Part shown: positions 1 to 7,321 of the stretch, in pieces
How the letters are laid out: every line of letters starts with the position of its first letter
How positions within the stretch are numbered: the stretch's first letter is position 1
NCBI GenBank assembly: GCA_964035575.1
Contig: CAXIVB010000024.1
Coordinates: 1 to 64,000 of the forward strand
DNA from: Rhynchopus sp. YZ270_cl-10
Lineage: Eukaryota; Euglenozoa; Diplonemea; Diplonemida; Diplonemidae
Length of the DNA: 64,000 nt
Reading direction: 5' to 3'
The notes under the pieces: model-generated
Database searches by the model: none
Told to the model about the DNA's origin: nothing
The model's input: only the letters and a program-made list of their open reading frames with translations
Made by a program: the position numbers and the translations under genes

Positions 1-131
1 GGAAAGTGCACGGGTCCACCACAGTACAACCAGTCATGCACCAAGGGACACTGGCTGTTTTATCACTTTTTGAACTTTTTTAGACACTGCCAAACCTTCT
101 CCATAATCTGAGATCTTGGGAAACAAGATAA

Positions 132-203
132 GCTCGCGTGGCGCAATGGAAGCGCGTCGGTTCCCGACGCCGGAGGTTGCGGGTTCGATCCCCGCCGCGA
201 GTA
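132..203 (+). tRNA. tRNA-Arg(CCG)
   Basis: The acceptor arms GCTCGCG and CGCGAGT pair, with a T arm GCGGG-TTCGATC-CCCGC and the GGCGCAATGG D arm typical of Arg tRNAs. The best anticodon fold is TCGGT-TCCCGAC-GCCGG, giving CCG with C at position 33. The D loop is one base shorter than in the Arg(TCT) and Arg(TCG) genes, and the anticodon stem has two wobble pairs, so a weakened gene cannot be excluded. A T-run follows. Confidence 0.8.
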
Positions 204-340
204 CTTTTTATTCATTCCAAAATATTTTTAGATTTCCTTCTTCTCAGAGATTTCTTGTCACAAAACTTTGCCAAATTGAAAATTCAGAAATGCGAAAATA
301 TCAAAAAACAGCTCCGAAATTTGAAAGCAATCAAAAAGGA

Positions 341-412
341 TTCCCCCTCCGGGGTTTGAACCCGGGTCGCCTGGGTGAAAGCCAGGTATACTAACCACTG
401 TACTAAAGGGGA
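341..412 (-). tRNA. tRNA-Glu(TTC)
   Basis: The reverse strand folds as a cloverleaf with acceptor TCCCCTT/AGGGGGA, anticodon loop CTTTCAC and B box GGTTCAAACCC. It reads GAA codons. The second Glu isoacceptor, CTC, is at 18453. Confidence 0.95.
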
Positions 413-510
413 GGTGATACTTAGGCACAATCCAAAAAGGGTACTTTTGTGCAAGCTACACGGAGTTTCAAACGAAAAAAAAAATTAAAAATGAAAATCC
501 AAAAAGACAA

Positions 511-582
511 GGGCTCGGCGGGGAATTGAACCCCGGACCTCTCGCACCCTAAGCGAGAATCATGCCACTAGACCACCGAGCC
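511..582 (-). tRNA. tRNA-Pro(AGG)
   Basis: Acceptor GGCTCGG/CCGAGCC and anticodon arm CTCGC-TTAGGGT-GCGAG give AGG, the inosine-type Pro tRNA. The body closely matches the Pro(TGG) and Pro(CGG) genes at 3957 and 18619, so the three arose by duplication. Confidence 0.95.
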
Positions 583-696
583 ACGAATTCTCTCGCATTC
601 TCTTCGTAACGCGGCCATATGTTTCCATCATTCCTTGTGTGTGTTTTCGTTTTGAATAAGGTCCCCATGTAAATGCTGTCTTCGCTAACAATCAGA

Positions 697-769
697 TCCT
701 CCTTGGCGCAGTCGGTAGCGCGTCAGGCTGTTAACCTGCAGGTCGTTGGTTCGAACCCAACAGGAGGAG
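697..769 (+). tRNA. tRNA-Asn(GTT)
   Basis: Acceptor TCCTCCT/AGGAGGA, anticodon loop CTGTTAA and T arm GTTGG-TTCGAAC-CCAAC. A second gene with the same tRNA body lies at 18012, so Asn is encoded twice per unit. Confidence 0.96.
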
Positions 770-1025
770 ATTTTTCATTTTTTTGAGTTTTTGACTCTAT
801 TTTTTAATTTTGAGCTAAAAATCCACATTGTGTGTCATCTTGATGTTGGAACTATTTTTCAGGATTTCCAAGGTTGTCCCACCAAAAAAACCAAACATCT
901 TTGGATGCTGACATAACTTGAAGATTCTTGACCTGAAGATAAAACAGATTTTGTCAGGTTTTTTTTTTGAGTTTGAAAAAGTTCAGAACAGAATGAAAAA
1001 AGGGATCGATGCAGTGTATAAAAAA

Positions 1026-1107
1026 CGCGAACGGCAAGGTTCGAACTTGCGCATGCAGAGCACACTCGCTTAGCAGGCGAGCCCCGTAACCACTTGGGTA
1101 CGTCCGC
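1026..1107 (-). tRNA. tRNA-Ser(GCT)
   Basis: A class II tRNA with a long variable arm. Acceptor GCGGACG/CGTTCGC (one G-T pair) and anticodon arm CTCGC-CTGCTAA-GCGAG give GCT, reading AGC and AGT codons. Confidence 0.94.
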
Positions 1108-1326
1108 TTAATTACCTGTCAGTACTTAGGACGAAGCTTGTACTTTGTTTAACGACACGTTAGTGATCACTTGCGTGGTCACCAAAAATCATCGCAATTG
1201 TGACCACCAAAAAAAATTTTTGGGCACGATTTCGCACGATGGCGGGCTCATTGCACGACGGCCGACACACCATGTTTTCTCACAAATAAAAAAAATCCAG
1301 AAAAATTCAGGTATCAATACAAAAAG

Positions 1327-1399
1327 CACCTCCCGCGGGGCTCGAACCCGCGACCACAAGGTTAAGGGCCTTGCGCTCTACCGACTGAGCTAGGGAGGC
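1327..1399 (-). tRNA. tRNA-Lys(CTT), C33
   Basis: Acceptor GCCTCCC/GGGAGGT and anticodon arm CAAGG-CCCTTAA-CCTTG give CTT. Position 33 is C where tRNAs nearly always have U. The same body, also with C33, is present at 19084, so a sequencing error is unlikely. Confidence 0.94.
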
Positions 1400-1501
1400 T
1401 CATATTAACTTAAATCAAAGAATCAACATGGGGTACTTGTGTGTACCTGCAGCCACCAAATTTTCCATCGTTGTTGCGTGAACAAAAGGATCCGGATTAT
1501 C

Positions 1502-1573
1502 TCTCCTATGGTGTAGTGGTTAGCACCCTGGACTTTGAATCCAGTAGCCGCGGTTCAAACCCGCGTGGGAGAA
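1502..1573 (+). tRNA. tRNA-Gln(TTG)
   Basis: Acceptor TCTCCTA/TGGGAGA and anticodon arm CTGGA-CTTTGAA-TCCAG give TTG, reading CAA codons. A Gln(CTG) gene lies at 17676, so both glutamine codons are served as in the standard code. Confidence 0.95.
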
Positions 1574-1688
1574 CTTTTCTTTTTCCAAGTGTTTTCAATA
1601 TTTTTTGGAGCTTTGTCACACACATCTTCAATCTTTGCATTTGATGGCAAAAACATAAATCACAGAAATCAAACGAAAAGGTAAAGAA

Positions 1689-1770
1689 CGCTGACGGCAG
1701 GGTTCGAACCTGCGCGGGCAGAGCCCAGTGGATTTCAAGTCCACCTCCGTAACCACTTGGATACGTCAGC
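1689..1770 (-). tRNA. tRNA-Ser(TGA)
   Basis: A class II tRNA. Acceptor GCTGACG/CGTCAGC, anticodon arm GTGGA-CTTGAAA-TCCAC and a long GC-rich variable arm. It is related to Ser(AGA) at 20643 and Ser(CGA) at 53933. Confidence 0.95.
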
Positions 1771-1847
1771 ATAGTTGAGGAAGTACAACGCCCCAGATCC
1801 TGAAAATGGGCACAAAAAAGAGAATCCAATCGATCCAAAAAAGTAGG

Positions 1848-1919
1848 CACCCGCCGTGGGGATCGAACCCACGACCATTGGATTAAAAGTCCAACGCTCT
1901 ACCGCTGAGCTAGGCGGGC
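1848..1919 (-). tRNA. tRNA-Lys(TTT)
   Basis: Acceptor GCCCGCC/GGCGGGT with a G-T first pair. Anticodon arm TTGGA-CTTTTAA-TCCAA gives TTT, reading AAA. Position 33 is the normal T, unlike the Lys(CTT) genes. Confidence 0.95.
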
Positions 1920-2034
1920 ATTCGTTTTAAAGGAAAGAGTCAATTTCAAGGCTTGTTCAGTTCTTGAAAAAAAACTGACAAAAAAGACGAACAGAACGTG
2001 CCCCAAGTACCTCTCCTTGAGGGACATTTATCAG

Positions 2035-2106
2035 GGGCGTTTAGCTCAGTGGTAGAGCGCCCGTTCTGCATACGGGAGGCCGAGGGTTCGAACCCCTCAA
2101 TGTCCA
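2035..2106 (+). tRNA. tRNA-Ala(TGC), C33
   Basis: Acceptor GGGCGTT/AATGTCC contains G-T pairs, including the third pair G3-T70, which matches the G3-U70 identity pair of alanine tRNAs. The anticodon arm CCCGT-TCTGCAT-ACGGG gives TGC with C at position 33. Confidence 0.94.
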
Positions 2107-2189
2107 TTTTTTTGCCATATTTTGTTGATTATTTTTTGGTTGGGCCAGTCAAACACACAAAAATATGAACTGACATCATTGTGCAGTGC

Positions 2190-2810
2190 CTGCGATGAGG
2201 ATGTGTGTGATGGTCCAATTGGCGAGTCTGACCTCATAATGCGTTCAGGAACATCCAAATGACCCATTTTCCCAACGTTTTCACATTTTTGAGCATTTTG
2301 CTATTACGCAATAGTGGTACAATAGGCATTTTACTGGGTCATTTTAACCAACTCTATCAGGACACTTCTGATGCTCCAATTGGCGATTCTGACCTCATAA
2401 TGGCTTCATGAGCAGCCGAATAACCCGTTTTCCCAATATTTTCACATTTTTGAACGTTTTGCCATTCGTGGAATGGTGGCACAAAAGTCATTTTAGTGGG
2501 TCATTTTCGCCAACTCGATCAGGGCACTTCTGGTGCTCCAATTTGCGGTTCTGACCTCATAATGGATTCAAGAGCACCCAAATAACCCATTTTCCCAACG
2601 TTTTCACATTTTAGACTATTTTTGCTATTGCGGAATGGCAGTACAATAGGCAGTTTACTGGGTCATTTTCGCCAACTCGATCAGGATACTTCTGATGCTC
2701 TAATCACATCGTTTAACCTCATAATGCATTCAGGAGCACCCAAATAACCCATTTTCCCAATGTTTTCGCATTTTTGACCACTTTGCTGTTGCAGAGTATC
2801 AGTAAGATGA
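2190..2810. repeat. Satellite array, about 161-bp monomers (four copies)
   Basis: Four diverged monomers of about 161 bp, each with a core near GATGCTCCAATTGGCGATTC, a stretch reading GACCTCATAATGG and a CCCATTTTCCCAACG segment. The array fills the gap between Ala(TGC) and Ile(AAT). Related monomers recur near 11540-12000, 54110-54710 and, inverted, 56560-57990. No coding potential is seen. Confidence 0.85.
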
Positions 2811-2891
2811 GGTCATGCAAATACAGTTTTGTGCACAATAGAAAAAAATAGTGTGTACCCCAGCTTGGCGATTCCTTTCGTCATTATTGTC

Positions 2892-2964
2892 GGTCGTGTA
2901 GCTCAGTCGGTAGAGCATTGGTCTAATAAGCCAACGGTCCCAGGTTCGAGCCCTGTCACGACCA
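2892..2964 (+). tRNA. tRNA-Ile(AAT)
   Basis: Acceptor GGTCGTG/CACGACC and anticodon arm TTGGT-CTAATAA-GCCAA give AAT, the inosine-type Ile tRNA. Ile(TAT) is found only in unit 3, at 53778. Confidence 0.95.
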
Positions 2965-3044
2965 ATACTTTTTCTACTACTTTGACTTTGACCTGTTGTC
3001 AAAAAATGTTGGCCGTGTAAAAAATATGCATACCCTAAAACAAG

Positions 3045-3051
3045 GCCTCTT

Positions 3052-3100
<49 letters not shown>

Positions 3101-3117
3101 AATCCCAGGTGGAGGCA
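3045..3117 (+). tRNA. tRNA-Phe(GAA)
   Basis: Acceptor GCCTCTT/TGGAGGC with a mismatch at the last pair, anticodon arm TCAGA-CTGAAGA-TCTGA and T arm CCTGG-TTCAATC-CCAGG. It is the only Phe gene in the unit. Confidence 0.94.
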
Positions 3118-3762
3118 CTTCTCTTTTTTCCCCTCAACTCTAATAACAATTTTCAAGGTGCGCTGTGCTACTACATTGGAAAAGTGCGCTGTGCTACTAC
3201 ATCCCAATTTTTTGGACGAAAATTTTTTGGTATGTCGGGCGCACAGCTCAGACCCCGATATGGGCGCACAGAACACCCCCCCATTGTGGGCGCACAGAAC
3301 AGGCCCTCCGTTGTGGGCGCACAGCTCACTGTGTGCTGTGCAAGTTTCAGCATATGGCTTCTGGCAACAAAAACTTAAAAAAAAATTTTGGCCGAAAATT
3401 ATTTTTTGGCCTGCAATCAAGTTGAGCTGAGATGCTATGTAACATGTAAGTCAGTCTGTTTCATGTTTCCGCTGATCAAAGTTCGTTCGAGATGGAAAGG
3501 ACTGAAAAGGAAGCACATGTGGAAAAGGAAGCACATGTGGAAATGTTAAGGAATCCCCACCCATTTCCGCATGTGCTTCCGGCAACAAAAACTGATTGCT
3601 CCGGGATTTGATTTTGGTACCATTTTTCACCAAATCCAAAAAAATTGGCAGAGTAGCACAGCCGCAAACGTTAGCATTATGACACGTGTTTGCGGATGTG
3701 CTCTCACCCCCAAAAAAAATGGGCAATACAAGGCCAAAAAACAAACGCACAAAAAGAAGTGT
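3118..3762. other. Spacer with short repeats, no gene seen
   Basis: This stretch holds a tandem pair of GTGCGCTGTGCTACTACAT (3158-3204), four GGGCGCACAG motifs (about 3238-3325), and a small inverted repeat of GGAAGCACATGTGG (3509-3588). The GGGCGCACAG motif links it to larger arrays at 22230-22390 and inside the insertion at 41224-44467. The small open frames here look like repeat artefacts. Confidence 0.7.
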
Positions 3763-3834
3763 ACACCTATCCGGGTTTGAACCGGAGACCTCCTCGGTGT
3801 TAACGAGGCGTCATAACCAACTAGACCATAGGTG
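3763..3834 (-). tRNA. tRNA-Val(AAC)
   Basis: Acceptor CACCTAT/ATAGGTG and anticodon arm CCTCG-TTAACAC-CGAGG give AAC. Val(TAC) at 4644 and Val(CAC) at 18290 complete the valine set. Confidence 0.95.
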
Positions 3835-3956
3835 CTGACATTTATATGGTTCGTAGAAACGAGATGGTGTGTGCATTCACCACCCAAAACCCAAAACTGT
3901 GTCAAAATAAAAAAAATTTTGGACAGAAGAAAATGGGAATATGGGTACAAAACGAA

Positions 3957-4028
3957 GGCTTAGTGGTCTAGTGGCATGATTCTCGCTTTGGGTGCGAGAG
4001 GTCCAGGGTTCGATTCCCTGCTGAGCCC
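3957..4028 (+). tRNA. tRNA-Pro(TGG)
   Basis: Acceptor GGCTTAG/CTGAGCC and anticodon arm CTCGC-TTTGGGT-GCGAG give TGG. It differs from Pro(CGG) at 18619 by one base in the anticodon loop region. Confidence 0.95.
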
Positions 4029-4135
4029 CTCTTTTTTTCAAGTTTTTGTGTCACAGATTTTTTGTCAGAAAAACAAATTGTGAAAAAAACTGATCCCTTG
4101 AAAAATTGATTCTGGACAATAGAAGGAAAAAAGTG

Positions 4136-4217
4136 TGACAGGAGTGGGGTTTGAACCCACGCCTCCGAAGAGAAAGGAACTTGAGTCCTCCGCCTTAGAC
4201 CTCTCGGCCATCCTGCC
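4136..4217 (-). tRNA. tRNA-Leu(CAA)
   Basis: A class II tRNA. Acceptor GGCAGGA/TCCTGTC, TGGCCGAG A box and anticodon loop CTCAAGT give CAA, reading TTG codons. I found no Leu(TAA) for TTA codons anywhere in the window. Confidence 0.94.
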
Positions 4218-4319
4218 TTGCCAACAGATTTATATTAGAAATGAAATGAGAATGATGAGAAAGGACAACCAAAACAGAGCAAAAGGAAAAACAGAAAAAA
4301 ACACAACACATAAAAAGAA

Positions 4320-4391
4320 TTCCCCGGCCGGGAATTGAACCCGGGTCTTCCGCGTGACAGGCGGAAATACTGACCTCTATACTACCGAGGA
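4320..4391 (-). tRNA. tRNA-Asp(GTC)
   Basis: Acceptor TCCTCGG/CCGGGGA (one G-T pair), anticodon arm TCCGC-CTGTCAC-GCGGA. An identical tRNA body on the other strand lies at 20823. Confidence 0.96.
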
Positions 4392-4479
4392 TACAATGAA
4401 GCCTGTTTTTAAAAAGAATGCGTCCAGAGAAAGTCTTCAATCACACCGAATCTGAAAAATAAAAAACAAAGAAAAGAAT

Positions 4480-4552
4480 TACCCCATGTGGGACTCGAAC
4501 CCACAACCTTTGGATTAGAAGTCCAACGCGCTATCCATTGCGCCAATGGGGC
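4480..4552 (-). tRNA. tRNA-Arg(TCT)
   Basis: Acceptor GCCCCAT/ATGGGGT with a G-T first pair. Anticodon arm TTGGA-CTTCTAA-TCCAA gives TCT, reading AGA. The body is nearly that of Arg(TCG) at 20957. Confidence 0.95.
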
Positions 4553-4643
4553 TTGTTTCATATTCTTTTCTTGTTTTAAGGAAGTGTCCCTTCACAGTCA
4601 ACACCACCTGTAAAAATTGTGAAGGAAATTCAAAAATGAAAAG

Positions 4644-4716
4644 TACAACTAGCTGGGATTGAACCAGCGATCTTCCGCGTGTAAGGCGGACGTCCTAACC
4701 ACTAGACGATAGCTGC
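4644..4716 (-). tRNA. tRNA-Val(TAC)
   Basis: Acceptor GCAGCTA/TAGTTGT and anticodon arm TCCGC-CTTACAC-GCGGA give TAC. It is closely related to Val(CAC) at 18290. Confidence 0.95.
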
Positions 4717-4817
4717 CCAAACTTAGTGAGATGTTGGCAAGGGTCTGACCAACTTTTTTTTGGTGTGCAAAAATTTTTTTTCAAGTCAAAAAAATGGGTT
4801 CACTGAAAAAGGTTTTC

Positions 4818-4890
4818 TAGCAGAGATAGGTTTCGATCCTATGACCTGTGGGTTATGAGCCCACCGCGCTGACCACTGCGCCACTCTGCT
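4818..4890 (-). tRNA. Initiator tRNA-Met(CAT)
   Basis: It carries eukaryotic initiator marks: an A1-T72 closing pair (AGCAGAG/CTCTGCT), three G-C pairs at the base of the anticodon stem (GTGGG/CCCAC) and a T loop read as ATCGAAAC. The anticodon loop is CTCATAA, so position 33 is T. The elongator Met at 20285 has C33. Confidence 0.93.
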
Positions 4891-4940
4891 TCTAATTACT
4901 TCCAACGATGTTTTCTACATGCCCAGCTTAAAAAAGGCTA

Positions 4941-4993
4941 TGCGACCGCCGGGAATCGAACCCGGGTCGAACCCTTGGGAGGGGTCCATCATG
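4941..4993 (-). pseudogene. tRNA-Gly(CCC), truncated
   Basis: The 3' acceptor strand, T arm and anticodon arm of tRNA-Gly(CCC) are present, but the sequence departs from the intact gene (53681-53751 in unit 3) at 4993/4994, inside the D arm. Foreign sequence beginning GGCCATCCTCCAG follows. The gene should not be functional in units 1 and 2. Confidence 0.9.
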
Positions 4994-5029
4994 GCCATCC
5001 TCCAGTACAGGCCCGCAAAATTTGGCACA

Positions 5030-6062
5030 GAATGGGCCCAAAAAAACCAGCACAGAATGGAAACGAAAAACCAGCACAGAATGGAATAGTCGGAGCCTTA
5101 TAGCCGTGTTCCATTCTGTGCTGGCTTTTCGTTTCCATTCTGTGCTGGTTTTTCAGAAAATTTTTGATTTCCATTCTGTACTGGCTTTTCGTTTCCATTC
5201 TGTGCTGGCATTTTGACTGAGAAAATGATCCGAAATTCAATACCCGGGTCAGGAGTTTTTTTTCCTCTCCTAACAAATCCTTAAGGAAAAGTGAATTATG
5301 GATTGCTCAGGATTCCGCAGCCATTCCATTCTGTGCTGGTGTTTCAAAAAAGTACACTTTTTCGTTACGAACCAAAAAGTGCACTTTTCTGAAACACCAG
5401 CACAGAATGGAATAGCTGGGGAATCCTTAGCAATCCATAATTCACTCTTCCCCTAACAAATCCTTAAGGAAAAGTGAATTATGGATCACTCAGGATTTCC
5501 CAGCCATTCCATTCTGTGCTGGTGTTTCAAAAAAGTGCACTTTTTCGTTCCGAACCAAAAAAGTGCACTTTTCTGAAACACCAGCACAGAATGGAATGGC
5601 TGGGAAATCCTGAGTGATCCATAATTCACTTTTCCTTAAGGATTTGCTAAGGGAAACAAAAACTGCTGGTTCTGGGGTTGGAACCTCCGACCACCAATTT
5701 CATACAGTGCACGGAACCTGTGTAGTACTCACTTGGATACTTTGTCTTGCATAAGGATTTTCACCAAGGCGGACTAAGTGTCCCAGTGTGTAGCACACAG
5801 GTTTCATACATAAGAGTTTCTTCGGTGTCGTAGGTTCAAACCCCAGAACCAGCAGTTTTTGTTTCCCCTAACAAATCCTTAAGGAAAAGTGAATTATGGA
5901 TCCTTAAGGATTTCCCAGCCATTCCATTCTGTGCTGGTGTTTCAGAAAAGTGCACTTTTTCGTTACGAACCAAAAAAGTGCACTTTTCTGAAACACCAGC
6001 ACAGAATGGAATGGCTGGGAAATCCTTAGCAATCCATAATTCACTTTTCCTTAAGGATTTGT
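5030..6062. repeat. Cluster of long near-perfect palindromes
   Basis: Four hairpin-forming blocks are built on CCATTCTGTGCTGG and its complement CCAGCACAGAATGG. Their dyad centres lie near 5100, 5366, 5549 and 5967. The last three have arms of about 75-90 bp, with GTGCACTTTT near the loop. A similar block lies at 19490-19830. Such palindromes are typical of foldback or MITE-like DNA elements. Confidence 0.85.
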
Positions 6063-6165
6063 TAGGGGAAACAAAAACTGCTGGTTCTGGGGTTTGAACC
6101 TCCGACACCGAAGAAACTCCTATGCATGGAACCTGTGTACTACACACTCGGACACTTAGTCTGAC
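5663..6165. pseudogene. Three class II tRNA-like sequences
   Basis: Three related sequences, at about 5663-5747 (-), 5772-5854 (+) and 6079-6161 (-), have an A-box-like GTGTCCGAGTG, a long variable-arm-like TTTCTTCGGTGTC and a B box GGTTCAAACCCC. Their acceptor strands (GACTAAG against CAGAACC) do not pair, so they are not working tRNAs. They look like tRNA-derived repeat modules carried between the palindromes. Confidence 0.6.
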
Positions 6166-6256
6166 TTAGTGAAAATCCTGTCAATTCCTTATGGAAGCCT
6201 GTGTTTCACAGCGGATATCTTCAGGACTTCTTCAGTACTTCTCACCATGGAAATAT

Positions 6257-6333
6257 GAGACGGGGTAGCCAAGTGGTTACCACTCAGGTCAACAAATCTC
6301 GCGGTCTCAGGTTCAATCCTCGGAGGGAGCGGA
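6257..6333 (+). pseudogene. tRNA-like module
   Basis: It has an A-box-like TAGCCAAGTGG, the segment CAGGTCAACAAATCT and a B box GGTTCAATCC, but no pairing acceptor stem. A sister copy follows at 6411, and others sit in the unit-2 insertion at 42762 and 43032. Confidence 0.6.
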
Positions 6334-6410
6334 CACTTTTTACCAAGGATTTCTTCAGAACAAAGCGGATTTATTCAGGACTTCTTCAGTACTTCTCACC
6401 ATGGCAATAT

Positions 6411-6485
6411 GAGACCGAGTGGCCAAGTGGTTAATGCTCAGGTCAACAAATCTGGCGGTCTCAGGTTCAAACCTCGGCGGGAGCA
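6411..6485 (+). pseudogene. tRNA-like module, second copy
   Basis: Same organisation as the copy at 6257, with TGGCCAAGTGG, CAGGTCAACAAATCT and GGTTCAAACC. Both copies are preceded by the duplicated sequence CAGGACTTCTTCAGTACTTC, so they arose by local duplication. Confidence 0.6.
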
Positions 6486-7321
6486 GTTTCTTTTTGCCAA
6501 GGATTCCTTGAAGGTCAGCAGAGAGTTTCATATCATTTATTGCATTGTGTTTGTATTTTGTGTTTTCTGTTTGGTGTTAGAGTGATCTGATCTGGTGTGG
6601 CTGGTGTGGAGGAAAGGTATGCAAGAAAAAGGGGGAGGAACTTTGTTTTAATTACTAGTAATGTGTTTTATTGTGTTTTTTTTTTATCCCTCTTTAGTGG
6701 CTGACCTCTCATGATTACTCATAATCTCTCACCTGCCATGGTGAGCGCCTTTTAGGTGTGGTCTTTTTTTATATGTGGATCCCTTTGATTTTCCATTTTT
6801 TTAAACGAAACAACAAAAACCTTGACAAACTATTCCTTCATCACAGCCGATTCCTCGCCCGCTGGGAAGGCACCAATCCCTTTTTTACATCACTGCAGTA
6901 TTTCCACAAAAAAGCAAAAACAGCAAAAAAAAAAGCAAAAAAAGCAAAAAAAAGCAAAATAGCAAAATAAAAAGTTATTATGACTTGGTCTTTGCTGAGG
7001 TTCTTTCATTCTTTTTCGATATAACTGTGTAGCAGATAGTTGTGTTCTAGTGCAATCCAATGAAGGTGATCTGAGAAATAGACAGACACCTTGTAAAAAA
7101 AAGGGGCTTTGGATTGCACACCCATCTTCCCCAAGGATGGGGGGTTGACACAACCAAAAGCTTCACAAATTATTACAAAAAAGAATGAAATAATTCAGCT
7201 CCAACCGCATCAGAATAACATTTTTGGTTTTTGAAAACTTGGTTGTATTAGTGTAGACACCGAGGATGAACTACACCATGTTCTTTTTTTTTCTTTTCCC
7301 TCAATTTCTCTCCCCCCAATT
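6486..7321. other. Noncoding 3' flank of the transposase gene
   Basis: AT-rich sequence downstream of the minus-strand transposase gene, with an AGCAAAAA-rich run at 6910-6960 and pyrimidine-rich tracts at 7280-7310. No RNA gene or credible protein gene is seen. Confidence 0.6.

Noticed and set aside
132-203. Reading the tRNA at 132 as Gly(CCC) from its TTCCCGA loop
   Set aside because: That register leaves the anticodon stem mismatched. The register giving CCG pairs all five positions and fits the Arg-type D arm; Gly(CCC) is encoded at 53681.
3158-3430. Overlapping open frames of 86-147 codons on both strands
   Set aside because: They overlap in several frames over short repeats and tRNA genes, have low-complexity translations and are simply copied with each unit. 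No domain is recognisable.
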